From a virus, in IMG/VR virus record IMGVR_UViG_3300015242_000020, positions 1-64,000 of that record: a stretch of 64,000 bases of DNA. One strand, 5' to 3'. Under the pieces are notes generated by a model. That model saw only the letters and a list, made by a program, of their open reading frames with translations, was not told where the DNA came from and ran no database searches. A program made the position numbers and the translations under genes. Positions 14,514 through 24,529 of the stretch are shown one piece after another; within the stretch, counting starts at the first letter, position 1, and the number at the start of each line of letters is the position of its first letter.

Positions 14514-14525
14514 AATAGAAGTATC
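14514..14525. promoter_or_regulatory. Dyad I site AATAGAAGTATC
   Basis: 11 of 12 match to dyad I, 28 bases upstream of the start at 14486, in the gap that separates the tail genes from the helicase group. Confidence 0.5.
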
Positions 14526-14601
14526 TCTCTGGTGAGAATGCATGACAGATCAAGGACTGTCCAGTCTGATCCAGCAACTATTGCCCGTGCTATTCCGTGG
14601 A

Positions 14602-16548
14602 CTACCCGTTCTGCAGCAGCATGAACCGGAAGCTGACCCCTGATGTGGTGGATGCCTGGGTGCCATTGCCGAGGGTGAAGTACAGCGTGATCGCCGAACT
14701 CGTCACCGCCAGCACATGCGGCTCATAGGTGGTGGTCAAGGAGCCTCCGGACTGTCCACACACCACCAGACCGTCGGGGATCTCCCCGAGCGGGTTGGTC
14801 CAGGTGAATCGGCCGGCCGCCGTGGTGGTGATGCCTCCCACGGAGCCTGCGGTGATGACCTGCAGGCCATGGCCGCCGATGAGGATGGAGCCCATCGACA
14901 GCTGCCCAGTCACCGTGCCGGTGCCGGCTACCGTCAGGTTGCGCCCGGCCACCACATCCCGGCCGGCGTTGAGGTCACGCGGCCGGTTGGCCGCTGCCGC
15001 ACCGATGTCGGAGGCGTTGTCGGTGTTGAAGTCCAGCACACCCCCGAGCCGCAGCGCGGTGGTGTTGGAGGCATTGGCCAGCAGGATCGCAGCCACCTCG
15101 GCGGCGACCGTGGAGAGGGTCAGCGGCGTGATCGCTTTGGTGGAGTCTCGGAAGTAGTGGTGGTCCCCGGTGTAGTAAAGGCTCTTGGGCTGGGTCGCAC
15201 CGTTTTGCACGGCCGAGCCCTGGTTGCCGAAGTACACCGCACCGAGCTGGACATTGCCCGAGTCCGAAACCTGCACGCCTGCACCACCAGGAGAGGTGGG
15301 CTTGGGAGTCAGGGTGTAGTTCTGGGTCTTAACGGTGCCGGCGGAGTCGTCGGTGTAGACGTTGGAGGTTTGCCCGGAGCTGTCCACTATTCCCGCAGCG
15401 GTGGCACCAGCAGCTGCACCCTCCAGGGCCACCACGGTGTTGGTGACACCGGATTCCAGGGTGACGTTGGCGCCCTGGAATCCCTTCGTCCCGACCACCC
15501 GGTTGCCGGACTGGCTGATGTCTACGCCGGTGTCGATATCGGTGGCTGTGGTGCCCTTGCCTGGGATCAGCCCGGACACCGTGTTGCCGCCTACGTCGCT
15601 GACCGGCGGGGCCAGCCGGATGAACGCGGTGGCCGTGGCTCCGGAGGTCTTCACGCAGCCGGAGAAGGTCATGTTGGACAGCACCGAGCCGTTACCCTTG
15701 TGCGAGATGATCTCCCCGTTGGTGGGCAGGTGCAGCGAGTCGAACATCAGGTCGGTGAAGGAGTTGCCCGAGGAGGACAGCCCAGAGGCGGCGTCGAAGA
15801 CCCGCACCGCACCGGAGGCCCCCACATCGGCGGTGCTCAGCAGCGAGTGCAGCAGGATCGTGGAGAACCGGCAGCCCAGCACCGAGGCGGCGGAGATCCA
15901 GGCCACGTCGTTGGCGAGTGCCCCCACCGGGTTGGTGATCAGAATCCGGGAGAAGTCGCAGTAGTTGGCCCCGTTGATCGACAGTGGCGCGGCGCCACAG
16001 GCGGTGATGGTGAGGTCGGAGAAGCTGGCGTTGATCGCGGCGGGCAGCAGGATGCCGCACTTCACTCCGCCAGTGTCTGTGGTGCCATCCCCGACGATGT
16101 TGAACCCGGAGAAGACCGCCCGGCCGCCGTAGTCCGGCCACCGGTACCCGGTGAAGTTCAGCACCGGCCCGGTCTGGGACATGCACTTCAGGGTGGTGCC
16201 GCCAGCGACCGAGGCGGAATTCTGGCAGCCATCACCCCTGATCACCGAGGAGTAGCCCGACAGCGGCAGCGTCCCGGTGATCACATAGGTGCCGGTCGGG
16301 AAGTAGATGACCTTCCGGCCGCCGGAGTTTTCCGCTGCCTGAAAGGCCGCCTTGATCGCGGCAGTGTCATCGGCGGTGCCGTTGCCCACCGCGCCGAAGG
16401 ACCGCACGTTGTAGGGCATGTAGGCGGCGGTGGCGCCGCCGGCACCGGACTGGGCCAGCACCTGGAGGTAGTCGGCGGTCGCGTTGTGGTCGGTGATGTG
16501 CCCAGCGTCCCCGGCTTGGACCCCCTGGGTAGGCAGCGGAACGGTCAT
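14602..16548 (-). CDS. Tail spike/fibre with pectate-lyase-like beta helix
   Basis: A 648-residue virion protein. Residues about 45-75 carry the NVRSFGAVGNGTADDTAAIKAAF signature of pectate-lyase-superfamily beta-helix spikes, followed by VIYFPTGTYVITGTLPL and several hundred residues of beta-helix-like repeats (SVIRGDG, SFSDLTITACG, NSFTDLMFDSLHL). The C-terminal 250 residues are Gly/Thr/Ala-rich and end in a small beta domain. Such spikes bind or cut surface polysaccharide. It is the last gene of the late leftward tail operon, four bases from the start of its upstream neighbour. The enzyme activity is unknown. Confidence 0.75.
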   Translation of the reverse strand: MTVPLPTQGVQAGDAGHITDHNATADYLQVLAQSGAGGATAAYMPYNVRSFGAVGNGTADDTAAIKAAFQAAENSGGRKVIYFPTGTYVITGTLPLSGYSSVIRGDGCQNSASVAGGTTLKCMSQTGPVLNFTGYRWPDYGGRAVFSGFNIVGDGTTDTGGVKCGILLPAAINASFSDLTITACGAAPLSINGANYCDFSRILITNPVGALANDVAWISAASVLGCRFSTILLHSLLSTADVGASGAVRVFDAASGLSSSGNSFTDLMFDSLHLPTNGEIISHKGNGSVLSNMTFSGCVKTSGATATAFIRLAPPVSDVGGNTVSGLIPGKGTTATDIDTGVDISQSGNRVVGTKGFQGANVTLESGVTNTVVALEGAAAGATAAGIVDSSGQTSNVYTDDSAGTVKTQNYTLTPKPTSPGGAGVQVSDSGNVQLGAVYFGNQGSAVQNGATQPKSLYYTGDHHYFRDSTKAITPLTLSTVAAEVAAILLANASNTTALRLGGVLDFNTDNASDIGAAAANRPRDLNAGRDVVAGRNLTVAGTGTVTGQLSMGSILIGGHGLQVITAGSVGGITTTAAGRFTWTNPLGEIPDGLVVCGQSGGSLTTTYEPHVLAVTSSAITLYFTLGNGTQASTTSGVSFRFMLLQNG

Positions 16549-16550
16549 GA

Positions 16551-19500
16551 TTAGTACCCATCCGTGTAGGTATCGGAGTATGTGTCGCTGGGCGGAGTGG
16601 CGCCGCCGCCATCAGGTGGTGGCGTAATGCCGCCACCCTCCACCGGAGCGGCCAGCACCGGCGGGATAGCCGGGACCGGGTCCCACCAGGAGCGCGGGAT
16701 CGGGGCATCCCAGGCCTGCCACATCGGGTCGGTCTCGATCGGTGGGTACTGATCGACCACCGAGCGGTTGGGACCGGACACGCTCAGCGCGGTGTTGGTC
16801 GGCCGGGTCCGCAGCAGCCCCTCATACCAGGGCCGAATCGATAGCGCCGAGACGCTGGCCCCGGGGGTATACATCCGCAGCCGCCACTTCAGCTCGTTCC
16901 CGGAGACCGGCAGGGACAGCACCCCGTGGGGGTTGTTCACCACCCCGAACGAGTCATGCCAGGTGGTGCCACCGTCCACAGAGAAGCTCCAGGACACCGG
17001 CTCGTCGTAGAGGCTGAACCGTTCGACCGTCCAGTTGTCGGTGGTGCCGCCGATCTGGTCGAGCCGGACATAGACGTTGCCGGTGATCGGGGTGGATTCA
17101 TACGTGCCGTAGATGCCGGCCTCCAGCACCCCGTAGGTCTCACCCTCGATATCGCCGTACTTCTTCGGGATCTCCGCCGAGCCCACGATGTAGCCGACGC
17201 TGAAGTAGTCGGTCTGCCCGGCATAGAACATCTTCTGGGTGCTGACCAGCACCGTGTCGGTCAGCGCCGAGACGATCGAGAGCCGCAGCGGGGACTTCAG
17301 CGTCTGCGCGGCCGTCACCCGGGCGGCGGCGTAGAGCTGGCCGCCGTTGAGCGGCACGATCTGGCTGGACCGGATCCCGCCGTTGGCGTGCCCGCCAGGC
17401 TGTCCACCCTCCAGCTGGGAGTAGTCCAGGCCCTCCAGGTTGCCGTAGGTGCCGTAGACGTTCTGCTGGCGTGGACCCAGGTTGACCGAGTGCACCTGCC
17501 AGGAGCCGGGGTTGGCCACGGTGCCGAAATGCCCTGCGGTCAGCCGTACGGTCACCTCGGCGAGATTCCAGGTGATGGCGGTGTCGGCGACCTGCCGCTG
17601 CGCGGTCCAGGTGTTGCCGTCGGCGGAGGTCTCCCAGTAGACGTTCGAGCCGTCGTTACGGATCCGCCACCACACCTGGGTGGGATCCCAAGTCAGGGTG
17701 GTATCGGAGTTGATCCCCGACGAGCGCAGCCGCATCCGCAGCATGCCGGCGGACTTGCCGATCCCGATCAGGGAATCGGTGCCATCATCGGCCACCACCT
17801 GCAACAGGGCCTCGGTGTCGCCTGTATCGCCACCAGCGGCCGGCAGTGGCATCCCCGCACTGAAGACCTCGACCTGGCTGCCCAGGAGCGTCAGCGGCGC
17901 GCTGGCGGCCGTCTGCAGCACGCTGTAGGTGGTCCCGGCCGGCAGCGAGGCGATCCCGTCCTCCACTGTGGGACTGCCCGCCTGGGAGGCCCACACGTCA
18001 GAGATCCCCGAGGCGAAGGAGTCCACTACCGAGCCGACTGTGCCGGCGGTGTCGGCGGTGTCGATCTCCAGGTCGCCGTAGGTGAGCCGGAAGAAGCCTC
18101 GGTGCACGTCCATCGAGCCGTAGTGCGGCTTGAGCACCGCGTCGCCGTAGGCCTGCCAGTAGGGCGAGTTGTCATCGGCGGTGAAGTAGTCATCGGGCAG
18201 CACCTGGAAGTTGGCCGACTGCTGGGTGGCGTACTGCAGCGCGCGCACGTTCGAGGTGGAGGTGAAGGTCTCGGAGATGACCTCGCAGAAGCCGCCCTGG
18301 CTGGTGATCAGTCCCGGCGCGATGTCGACCCCGTTGAAGGAGGCGACGTGCACATCGTCGGTGAACTGCTCGACGTAGCAGTCGGTGTCGTTGTCGACCA
18401 GGTAATCCAGTCGGAACGCCTGCAGGGACTTGATCCCGACGAAGTAGCCGACCTTGGTGACGTGCTCGATCTCGACGGTCTCATAGGTGTGCCGGGTGGT
18501 CTGCAGAAACTGCGGTGCCGAGGAGCCCACGTGCCACGGCTGGAATCCCCAGATCCAGCCGGTGGAGGCGATCTGGGCAGCGGTGGCCGGGTCGTTGGCC
18601 ACCAGCGCAGCGGTGGGGTTGTGCGAGGAGCTGGAGGTCATCGCCTGCAAGGTCGCCACCGCGTCGGCATACTGCCCGGTGGTCAGGGCCTGGGAGGATG
18701 CCACGCCGGGCACGTTGGCCATCGTGGAGGATCGGGAGGATGCAGCGCCGGCCACCGCCTGCCAGTTCTGCACCGTGGTGGTGTTGAAGATCTTGAAGCT
18801 GCGCTTGATCGGGACAAAGTTCTCGTACGTCTCCGGGATCAGGTTGGTGAACTCGAACTTGAAGAACTTGGCCTTGGTCGGCGGGATATCCAGCATGCCG
18901 CGCTTCAGCGCGTAGTCCCGAGCCACCGGGGTCCACACCACGTCATCGAAGATATTGCCCACACCACCGACCAGGGCGGCCGGGCAGAGGGTCGCATCCG
19001 CCAGCGGAGGATCGAGCCGCAAGATAGAATTATCTGTGGTGTGAGTGTCGTCGGCCTCATACGGCGACCGGTGCACGTAATTCACCGAGTCCGCCAGATA
19101 TTTGTTGATATCGGTCTGGCTGGCCGGAACGGTCTTGAGGATGAAGTTACGGATCGAGATCCCCGGGATGCCCGGGTTGTTGGTGTCGGGGTATCCGCAG
19201 ATCCGCAGATTCGCGGGGTTGACGCCAAAGGGCGCCATCGCGAACGTCTGTGACACGGCCGGGTATTCACCGAGCTGATAGATCAGGGTGAGGCCGGCGT
19301 AGAAGTCGGCGGTGTCATGTGTGTTGTAGACGACCACAATCCGCCAGGTCGAGCCGAGCTGCTGGTGATCATCGAACGGAATGAACGCGGCCTGATTCTG
19401 GGAGTTGACGAACCGTACGCCACCGGGCACCGACTGCAGTACGTTCTGACCCCAGGAGAATATCGGGTGGGTCAGATCCGAATAGTGAATGTTGGGATCC

Positions 19501-20564
19501 TGGGTATTGCCGTCGGGGTAGAGAAACCGCGAGTTGATATCGAAGGCGAACCAGAACGGCTTGGCCGGATTCCACTGTAGATAGTGGTTATCGACATCGA
19601 TAAAGCACGGGTAGACGTGCGAAAACGCCACCTGGGTCGCAGTCGGGTGCGGCGGAAACTGCTCGGGGGTTGCGGACGTGCCCTGCAGCTGCACGAGCGG
19701 GTAAGCCAACGGCTCATCGGATGCGGTGAACGTGGAGTCAGGGACATCATTCGACCAGTACACGCTGGTGTGCGCACCCACCGTCAGCGGATCGATATTG
19801 AACCGATCGATCGTCTGGCCATTACCGTTGGCGTCGCGAGTGTCCACATAGAAATTCACCACCGCGAAACTGACTGGCATCGGATCGGAGCGCCAGTAAT
19901 CGGCGTCATCGCCGTCGATCACATTGGACGGGCTGTCCTGCTTCAGCGAAAAGGAGACCGGGCTGCCCAGCATGTCGGTGGTCTCGGCGAAATCAGCCGT
20001 GTAGTAGACCGGGTCGCCATAACGTGGCGCATCGGCCTTGGAGTAGATGTCGTAGCCGATCTGCACATTGCGCAGACCCAGCGAATAGGGAGCGAGCTTG
20101 CCGGCGGTGTCCTTGGGGAGATGACCTTTGGGGTTGCGAGTAAGCCGAAACCGGATCGCGGCCGTCTCGATCGGGGTGAGCGCGAAGGTGATCGGAATCC
20201 AGTGATGCGGCCCGTAGTGCTGGGTATGCGCCACGTTGGACAGCACGTTGATCTTGGCTGGGTAGGAGTCGGCCACCGTGTAGGTTGCGGGGCCGCCCTT
20301 GTTGGCCAGCTGTAGCGGCTTCCACAGGTTGTCGTCGGGATCCTGGTATTGCACCTGCATGGCGTGCGGAAAGTGCGCGGTCTCCACGTGAATTGCGTTG
20401 ATCAGTCGGGGGTTACGGAAATTCAGCTGCATGACGTCGGCGGAGGGGTCCGAGCCCAGCCGGGGGTTGGTCGACCAAAAGTTGGCCTGGGTCGGGTCGG
20501 CGGCGACCGAAGCGGAGGCCTGGGCGGTGGTCCCGCCGATCGTGATGGTGGCGACCGCGCTCAT
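16551..20564 (-). CDS. Large baseplate/tail fibre structural protein
   Basis: A 1337-residue protein, the largest complete one in the window. It is beta-rich with several modules that look like discoidin- or concanavalin-like jelly rolls (for example SNVIDGDDADYWRSDPMPVSFAVVNF and STVRLTAGHFG-type segments) and a Pro/Gly-rich C terminus. It lies directly downstream of the baseplate J-like and tail-protein-I-like genes, where other contractile phages encode receptor-binding or distal tail proteins. A GATAGAATTATC dyad lies within its coding sequence at 19023. No catalytic motif is recognised. Confidence 0.65.
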   Translation of the reverse strand: MSAVATITIGGTTAQASASVAADPTQANFWSTNPRLGSDPSADVMQLNFRNPRLINAIHVETAHFPHAMQVQYQDPDDNLWKPLQLANKGGPATYTVADSYPAKINVLSNVAHTQHYGPHHWIPITFALTPIETAAIRFRLTRNPKGHLPKDTAGKLAPYSLGLRNVQIGYDIYSKADAPRYGDPVYYTADFAETTDMLGSPVSFSLKQDSPSNVIDGDDADYWRSDPMPVSFAVVNFYVDTRDANGNGQTIDRFNIDPLTVGAHTSVYWSNDVPDSTFTASDEPLAYPLVQLQGTSATPEQFPPHPTATQVAFSHVYPCFIDVDNHYLQWNPAKPFWFAFDINSRFLYPDGNTQDPNIHYSDLTHPIFSWGQNVLQSVPGGVRFVNSQNQAAFIPFDDHQQLGSTWRIVVVYNTHDTADFYAGLTLIYQLGEYPAVSQTFAMAPFGVNPANLRICGYPDTNNPGIPGISIRNFILKTVPASQTDINKYLADSVNYVHRSPYEADDTHTTDNSILRLDPPLADATLCPAALVGGVGNIFDDVVWTPVARDYALKRGMLDIPPTKAKFFKFEFTNLIPETYENFVPIKRSFKIFNTTTVQNWQAVAGAASSRSSTMANVPGVASSQALTTGQYADAVATLQAMTSSSSHNPTAALVANDPATAAQIASTGWIWGFQPWHVGSSAPQFLQTTRHTYETVEIEHVTKVGYFVGIKSLQAFRLDYLVDNDTDCYVEQFTDDVHVASFNGVDIAPGLITSQGGFCEVISETFTSTSNVRALQYATQQSANFQVLPDDYFTADDNSPYWQAYGDAVLKPHYGSMDVHRGFFRLTYGDLEIDTADTAGTVGSVVDSFASGISDVWASQAGSPTVEDGIASLPAGTTYSVLQTAASAPLTLLGSQVEVFSAGMPLPAAGGDTGDTEALLQVVADDGTDSLIGIGKSAGMLRMRLRSSGINSDTTLTWDPTQVWWRIRNDGSNVYWETSADGNTWTAQRQVADTAITWNLAEVTVRLTAGHFGTVANPGSWQVHSVNLGPRQQNVYGTYGNLEGLDYSQLEGGQPGGHANGGIRSSQIVPLNGGQLYAAARVTAAQTLKSPLRLSIVSALTDTVLVSTQKMFYAGQTDYFSVGYIVGSAEIPKKYGDIEGETYGVLEAGIYGTYESTPITGNVYVRLDQIGGTTDNWTVERFSLYDEPVSWSFSVDGGTTWHDSFGVVNNPHGVLSLPVSGNELKWRLRMYTPGASVSALSIRPWYEGLLRTRPTNTALSVSGPNRSVVDQYPPIETDPMWQAWDAPIPRSWWDPVPAIPPVLAAPVEGGGITPPPDGGGATPPSDTYSDTYTDGY
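19023..19034. promoter_or_regulatory. Dyad I site GATAGAATTATC, intragenic
   Basis: Palindromic match inside the coding sequence of the 1337-residue protein; may be coincidental. Confidence 0.25.
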
Positions 20565-21847
20565 GCGGTGGCTCCTGCCGTGCTGCGGGCGGCCACAAAC
20601 GGCGCTGAGACCAGCTGGCCAGAGGCTGAGGCTTTACCCAGGGTGATGGCCGAGACGCTGGCCACGGCCTTCTCCGGGCCGTAGTCGACCCTCTTGCCGG
20701 CGACGGTGCGCACCTCAAAGTCGGTGCCGGGGATCTGGGCGCCAGTGGCGGACTCGGTGTAGGCGCTGGTGGAGATGACGTCGCCGTTGTAGGACCAGCT
20801 CTCTCCCTGATAGGCCGACAGCGCCGGCTTGGGCTGCACCACCGGCAGCCCGTTGGGGTCGACCTTGAGGTAGCTGGAAGCCTTGGCTGGGCTGGCCGCG
20901 ACCTTGCTGGTCACCTCCCAGTAGATCGAATCCGCCGCGACCGAAGGGATCGTGATCGGGTTGTGGATCGCCACCCCATTGGCGTCGATGGTCAGCAACG
21001 CCTCGGCCGGCTTCATCCGGCCCATCACCTTCATCAGGTGGTAGAGCATCTCGGCGGAAAACGGCCCGCGCGGCTGGATGACGAACTCGTTGCGCCCCTG
21101 ATCGGTGGTCCGACCGAAGGTGCCCGAGCCGCCCTCGATGTCGGCGTAGGTGCCCCTTTCCATCCCCGAGTAGTAGACAAAGTCGGTCGCCACGTCGCCG
21201 TAGGTGCGGGCATTCGCCGAAGGGGGCGCCCCACCGGGATTGCTGCCGTTATTGGCGTCGACCAGCATGTAGGTCTCATACAACGAGCAGTCCAGACCAG
21301 TGACAGCCTCGGCCATCGCCACGATGCCGTTCGGTGTTCCGGTCTGCCCGATCGCTCGACTGAAGGCCTCAATTCGCGAGCGGTAGGTGGCATCCCGGGC
21401 GTCGATGGCCGCCCACTCATCCGGGTCAGCAGTGTCGGTGTAGGGATCGAGGTCGAGCTTCTCATCTGTGAGCCGACCCACCCCGAGCACCGCACCGTAA
21501 AACAGGTCGAGGTCGGAGTACTTCGCGGTGAGCACCACCGACTGCATGTGGGAGGTCTGATACATCTTCCGGAGTTGGCCCACCCCGGCGTCTCCGAGCA
21601 GCACGTTCAGCAGCCGGGTCAGGTGCGAATCGGGGGAGAGGTCGTAGAGGTCGGGGTAAAAGTGGCTGAGATTGACGGCATTGTTGGTGGCTGGCAGCAG
21701 CGGGTCGGTCACCTGACTGAGCTGCTGGGAAATCGGGACGCCGATCAGCGGTGCCTGCAGTGCCAGGATCTCGGCAGTGTCCAGATAACGAGCGCCGGCA
21801 CCGGCCTGGATCAGCTCGCCGTCACCGGCATTTGAGACGAGTGCCAT
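20561..21847 (-). CDS. Tail protein, baseplate component (gpI-like position)
   Basis: A 428-residue protein located directly after the baseplate J-like gene, the place of P2 gpI-type wedge proteins. The N-terminal half is helical (TRLLNVLLGDAGVGQLRKMYQ, RIEAFSRAIGQTGTPNGIVAMAEAVTGLDC) and the C-terminal half beta-rich. It overlaps the upstream gene's stop by one base and its own stop overlaps the next start by four. Assignment rests mostly on gene order. Confidence 0.6.
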   Translation of the reverse strand: MALVSNAGDGELIQAGAGARYLDTAEILALQAPLIGVPISQQLSQVTDPLLPATNNAVNLSHFYPDLYDLSPDSHLTRLLNVLLGDAGVGQLRKMYQTSHMQSVVLTAKYSDLDLFYGAVLGVGRLTDEKLDLDPYTDTADPDEWAAIDARDATYRSRIEAFSRAIGQTGTPNGIVAMAEAVTGLDCSLYETYMLVDANNGSNPGGAPPSANARTYGDVATDFVYYSGMERGTYADIEGGSGTFGRTTDQGRNEFVIQPRGPFSAEMLYHLMKVMGRMKPAEALLTIDANGVAIHNPITIPSVAADSIYWEVTSKVAASPAKASSYLKVDPNGLPVVQPKPALSAYQGESWSYNGDVISTSAYTESATGAQIPGTDFEVRTVAGKRVDYGPEKAVASVSAITLGKASASGQLVSAPFVAARSTAGATA

Positions 21848-23682
21848 TACGAACCTGTGAAGGTGTTGGCTGCCTTTGGCAGGAAGGTGCAGTCGTACAG
21901 GACCGGGATGACGTTGTCGCCGAATTGCACGTCGATCGGCCGGCCGCTCACCTGCTGGAATGCGATATGGCCACCGGTAGAGCTGACCTGCTCCAGACCG
22001 TAGGAGCCAGAGGGAGTGGCCTCCGTCTGATTGGACAGCCGGATGTTGTCGACACCATCGACATTGTGTGCATTCTGGTGAATGTCGGAGACCTGCAGCG
22101 CCGCGTCGAATCCCTTACTGGCGAGGAAGTTCGCCAGCGAATTCTTGACAGCCTGATTCACCGTGGCCGAATCAAACCCGGCGGTATACATGATGACGAA
22201 ATTCAGCTTGTAGTACTGCTTGCGGGCGGCGTGCGCCCATACGTCGGTGGTGACCAATCGCCACTGCCGCACCCGGTCCTGTACGTCGGCCGGCACCGCG
22301 TTGTAAATGTAGGAGCTGGCCGATGACAGCACAATCTGTTGGGCATCGGCGGGAGCATGGGTGGAGAGCCACTCCAGACCAAATAGCGAGGTGGGGCCAT
22401 AGCCGAACGCGGTGTTGTCGTGCACCACCCAGTAGTCGGTGCCCTGGGTGTAGGTGGTGGTGGAGATGGTGAGGGTGGTCGGGAAGTCCACGATCGGGCC
22501 GAACGCGAGCTGGACGAAGTAGTTGCCGGATGTCGGGTGTGTGCCACCGGTCTTGAACCTCACGAAGTTGTTCACGTTCAGTGCGTTGCCCGAGGTGGTG
22601 TTGAAGGCTCGCGCGGTCCGGAAGTACGTGGTCTCCGTGGCGGTGACGTTGCGGGATCCGTTGACCCAGATGTCGACCCGGTTGGCGATCCCGTTGGCCG
22701 GGTCATTGCGGGAAGCAGAGGAGGAGTACTCGAAGTCCAGGTCGTAGAGGTTCAAGTCGACCAGACCACCGGACAGCGAGTGCACCACCGGCGGAATGAC
22801 GGTGTTGTCGAAGCTGTAGCTCATGCCCGGGACCAGGATCACGCCGTTGTCGATATCGGGACCGAAAAACTGGGTGCCGGGATAGATGTATTTTGCGTTG
22901 GCCGCCGGGATGGTGGAGGTGGCCGCGCCGGAGACCACCTGCAGCTGCTCGCGCCAGCGCTGGGAGGCACCAAGCACGTTGACGTTGGTGACCGGCAGGT
23001 CGGTGCTGGCCTCAGCGGCGTCCACGATGGCCTCGGTGGTGGAGACCTGCCCGGCCGAGGACTCCAGCGCGACAGCGGCGAACATGTCCTGAGTGCCGGC
23101 CAGTCCCCGGAACACGGTGGCCTTGAACCGGGCGATCAGCTGGGCATCGGTCTCGAAGTCGGTGCCGCCGGTGGTGGGGGAGGCATTGTCGACCGACATG
23201 ATGCCGTCGACCGGGGAGGCCAGGGTGGTCAGCTGGTGCGCGGTGAGGTTGCTGGAGGTGCCCCCGACGACGGCCTGGATCGGCACGTCGACCGAGGTCT
23301 GTCCGGTGGCGAGCACGGCCGGCGCGGTGGTGGCGAAGAGCACCTGGGTGCCGGAGGTGGTGGAGATCTGGGTGCCGGTGGGGATCGTGTAGTTCTGGGT
23401 GGCTGCGGCGGTCCGGGCGAAGGTCTCCACTCCGACTCCGCGCTGGGCCTGAAATCGGGTGAAGCCGAACATCAACACGAAGTCATCCAGGTCGGCGCCG
23501 GCCTTGGAGTTGATGTCGAAGGTGTAGTTGGCCAGGAACTGATCGGAGTAGGCGCCCGCGAGCTGTTCGGCGATCACATCCAGGATCTTGCGGACTGGAG
23601 TGCCGATCGAGGTGTCCAGCTGGGGCTCGACGGTAGCGAGCGCGCCCACCATCTGGGCGGAGAGATCTGCCGCGTCAGGCAT
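21847..23682 (-). CDS. Baseplate J-like protein
   Basis: A 611-residue protein with the hallmarks of the baseplate J/gp47 family: helical N terminus (SIGTPVRKILDVIAEQLAGAYSDQF), then AQRGVGVETFARTAAATQNYTIPTGTQIST, then the conserved VPIQAVVGGTSSNLTAHQLTTLASPVDGI region and TDAQLIARFKATVFR. These proteins form the inner wedge of contractile-tail baseplates. It sits next to the gp25-like gene as expected. An extra beta-rich domain of about 250 residues is inserted before the C-terminal portion. Confidence 0.85.
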   Translation of the reverse strand: MPDAADLSAQMVGALATVEPQLDTSIGTPVRKILDVIAEQLAGAYSDQFLANYTFDINSKAGADLDDFVLMFGFTRFQAQRGVGVETFARTAAATQNYTIPTGTQISTTSGTQVLFATTAPAVLATGQTSVDVPIQAVVGGTSSNLTAHQLTTLASPVDGIMSVDNASPTTGGTDFETDAQLIARFKATVFRGLAGTQDMFAAVALESSAGQVSTTEAIVDAAEASTDLPVTNVNVLGASQRWREQLQVVSGAATSTIPAANAKYIYPGTQFFGPDIDNGVILVPGMSYSFDNTVIPPVVHSLSGGLVDLNLYDLDFEYSSSASRNDPANGIANRVDIWVNGSRNVTATETTYFRTARAFNTTSGNALNVNNFVRFKTGGTHPTSGNYFVQLAFGPIVDFPTTLTISTTTYTQGTDYWVVHDNTAFGYGPTSLFGLEWLSTHAPADAQQIVLSSASSYIYNAVPADVQDRVRQWRLVTTDVWAHAARKQYYKLNFVIMYTAGFDSATVNQAVKNSLANFLASKGFDAALQVSDIHQNAHNVDGVDNIRLSNQTEATPSGSYGLEQVSSTGGHIAFQQVSGRPIDVQFGDNVIPVLYDCTFLPKAANTFTGS

Positions 23683-24112
23683 TGCCGCCTCCGATCGTGG
23701 CCGTCAGGACCAGGTCCTGCTCGTCGATGGTCTGAATGGCGATGTCGATGGTGATCGTGTCCAGGGCTGCAGTGACGGTGACCGAGGTGATCTGACCGAT
23801 CAGCTCGGCGGTAGAGAATCGGCTGGTGGCCTGGGCGAGAGCGTCGGTCTGCACCTGGTCGTACTGCACGGCCTGGTAGTTGCCGACCACCCGCAGCGCC
23901 TCCTGCTGCACCTGAAACAGCAACGTCTCCGTCATCGGCAATCCGATGAAGGTGAGCAGCGTGGAGCCCCAGCCCGGGTGGAACCGGTCGTTACCCAACG
24001 GCTCTCCCAGCGCAAGCCAGACATCCTGCTCGGTCTTCACCGCGCCGTCACAGAGCTGGTAGGAGCCACCGGAGATGGCCAGGTCTCCATCGATCAGCCG
24101 CAATCCGAACAC
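23675..24112 (-). CDS. Baseplate wedge protein, gp25-like
   Basis: A 145-residue protein. ISGGSYQLCDGAVKTEQDVWLALGEPLGNDRFHPGWGSTLLTFIG matches the GPW/gp25 pattern, where a short domain is set up to nucleate the sheath. The start is a GTG with GGAGG upstream. It overlaps the baseplate J-like gene by eight bases. In contractile systems this protein joins the baseplate to the first sheath ring. Confidence 0.8.
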   Translation of the reverse strand: MFGLRLIDGDLAISGGSYQLCDGAVKTEQDVWLALGEPLGNDRFHPGWGSTLLTFIGLPMTETLLFQVQQEALRVVGNYQAVQYDQVQTDALAQATSRFSTAELIGQITSVTVTAALDTITIDIAIQTIDEQDLVLTATIGGGNA

Positions 24113-24125
24113 CCGCCACCTCCCT

Positions 24126-24135
24126 CTACCTCTTC
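24126..24135 (-). promoter_or_regulatory. GAAGAGGTAG boundary motif
   Basis: Core GAAGAGGTAG 14 bases upstream of the gp25-like start at 24112, running into its ribosome site. Confidence 0.3.
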
Positions 24136-24183
24136 TGACGGCCTCCGACCTGACGCCGGCAGGGGATCACGAACGGCGGGAAA

Positions 24184-24195
24184 GATACTTCTATG
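24184..24195. promoter_or_regulatory. Dyad I site GATACTTCTATG
   Basis: Dyad overlapping the 3' end of the gene at 24191, 72 bases upstream of the gp25-like start. Confidence 0.45.
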
Positions 24196-24529
24196 CGCTG
24201 GTTCCGTCGGTCACCAGGCCAAGCTTCACCAGGGCCGCCAGGAGGCTCAGAGAGACCGGATCCGCCGCTGCTCGGCTTCCTGTGACCACCGGGGTGGCAG
24301 AGACGCTCAGCGCTGAGCTGAGCACCCAGGAGTAGCCATCCCGGGTCACCGTCCACAGATCACCGACAGCCGGTGCGGCTGAGCCCTTGGGGCGCCGGTC
24401 AAGCCGGACCTGGATCTCCTTGCCGAGTGTGGTGCGGGCCTGGGCGATCCCGGTGGTCAGATTCACGGCAGTGATCGAGGCACGCTGGTTGGCCAGCTTG
24501 GCCGGCTGCACGGCCGGGTTGCGACTCAT
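24191..24529 (-). CDS. Small baseplate-associated protein, gpV/spike-like position
   Basis: A 112-residue protein with a small OB-like beta region (ASITAVNLTTGIAQARTTLGK, VGDLWTVTRDGYSWVLSSAL). In contractile-tail gene order the position between hub and gp25-like genes is often occupied by the spike or a small hub accessory, and the short OB-like fold fits, but the similarity is weak. ATG 24529 overlaps the hub stop as ATGA. Confidence 0.55.
   Translation of the reverse strand: MSRNPAVQPAKLANQRASITAVNLTTGIAQARTTLGKEIQVRLDRRPKGSAAPAVGDLWTVTRDGYSWVLSSALSVSATPVVTGSRAAADPVSLSLLAALVKLGLVTDGTSA

Noticed and set aside
14716-19253. Long + strand reading frames opposite the tail genes (612 and 775 codons)
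   Set aside because: They are antisense to clear structural genes, are rich in Gly/Arg/Val/His as expected for complementary frames of GC-rich DNA, and lack ribosome sites.
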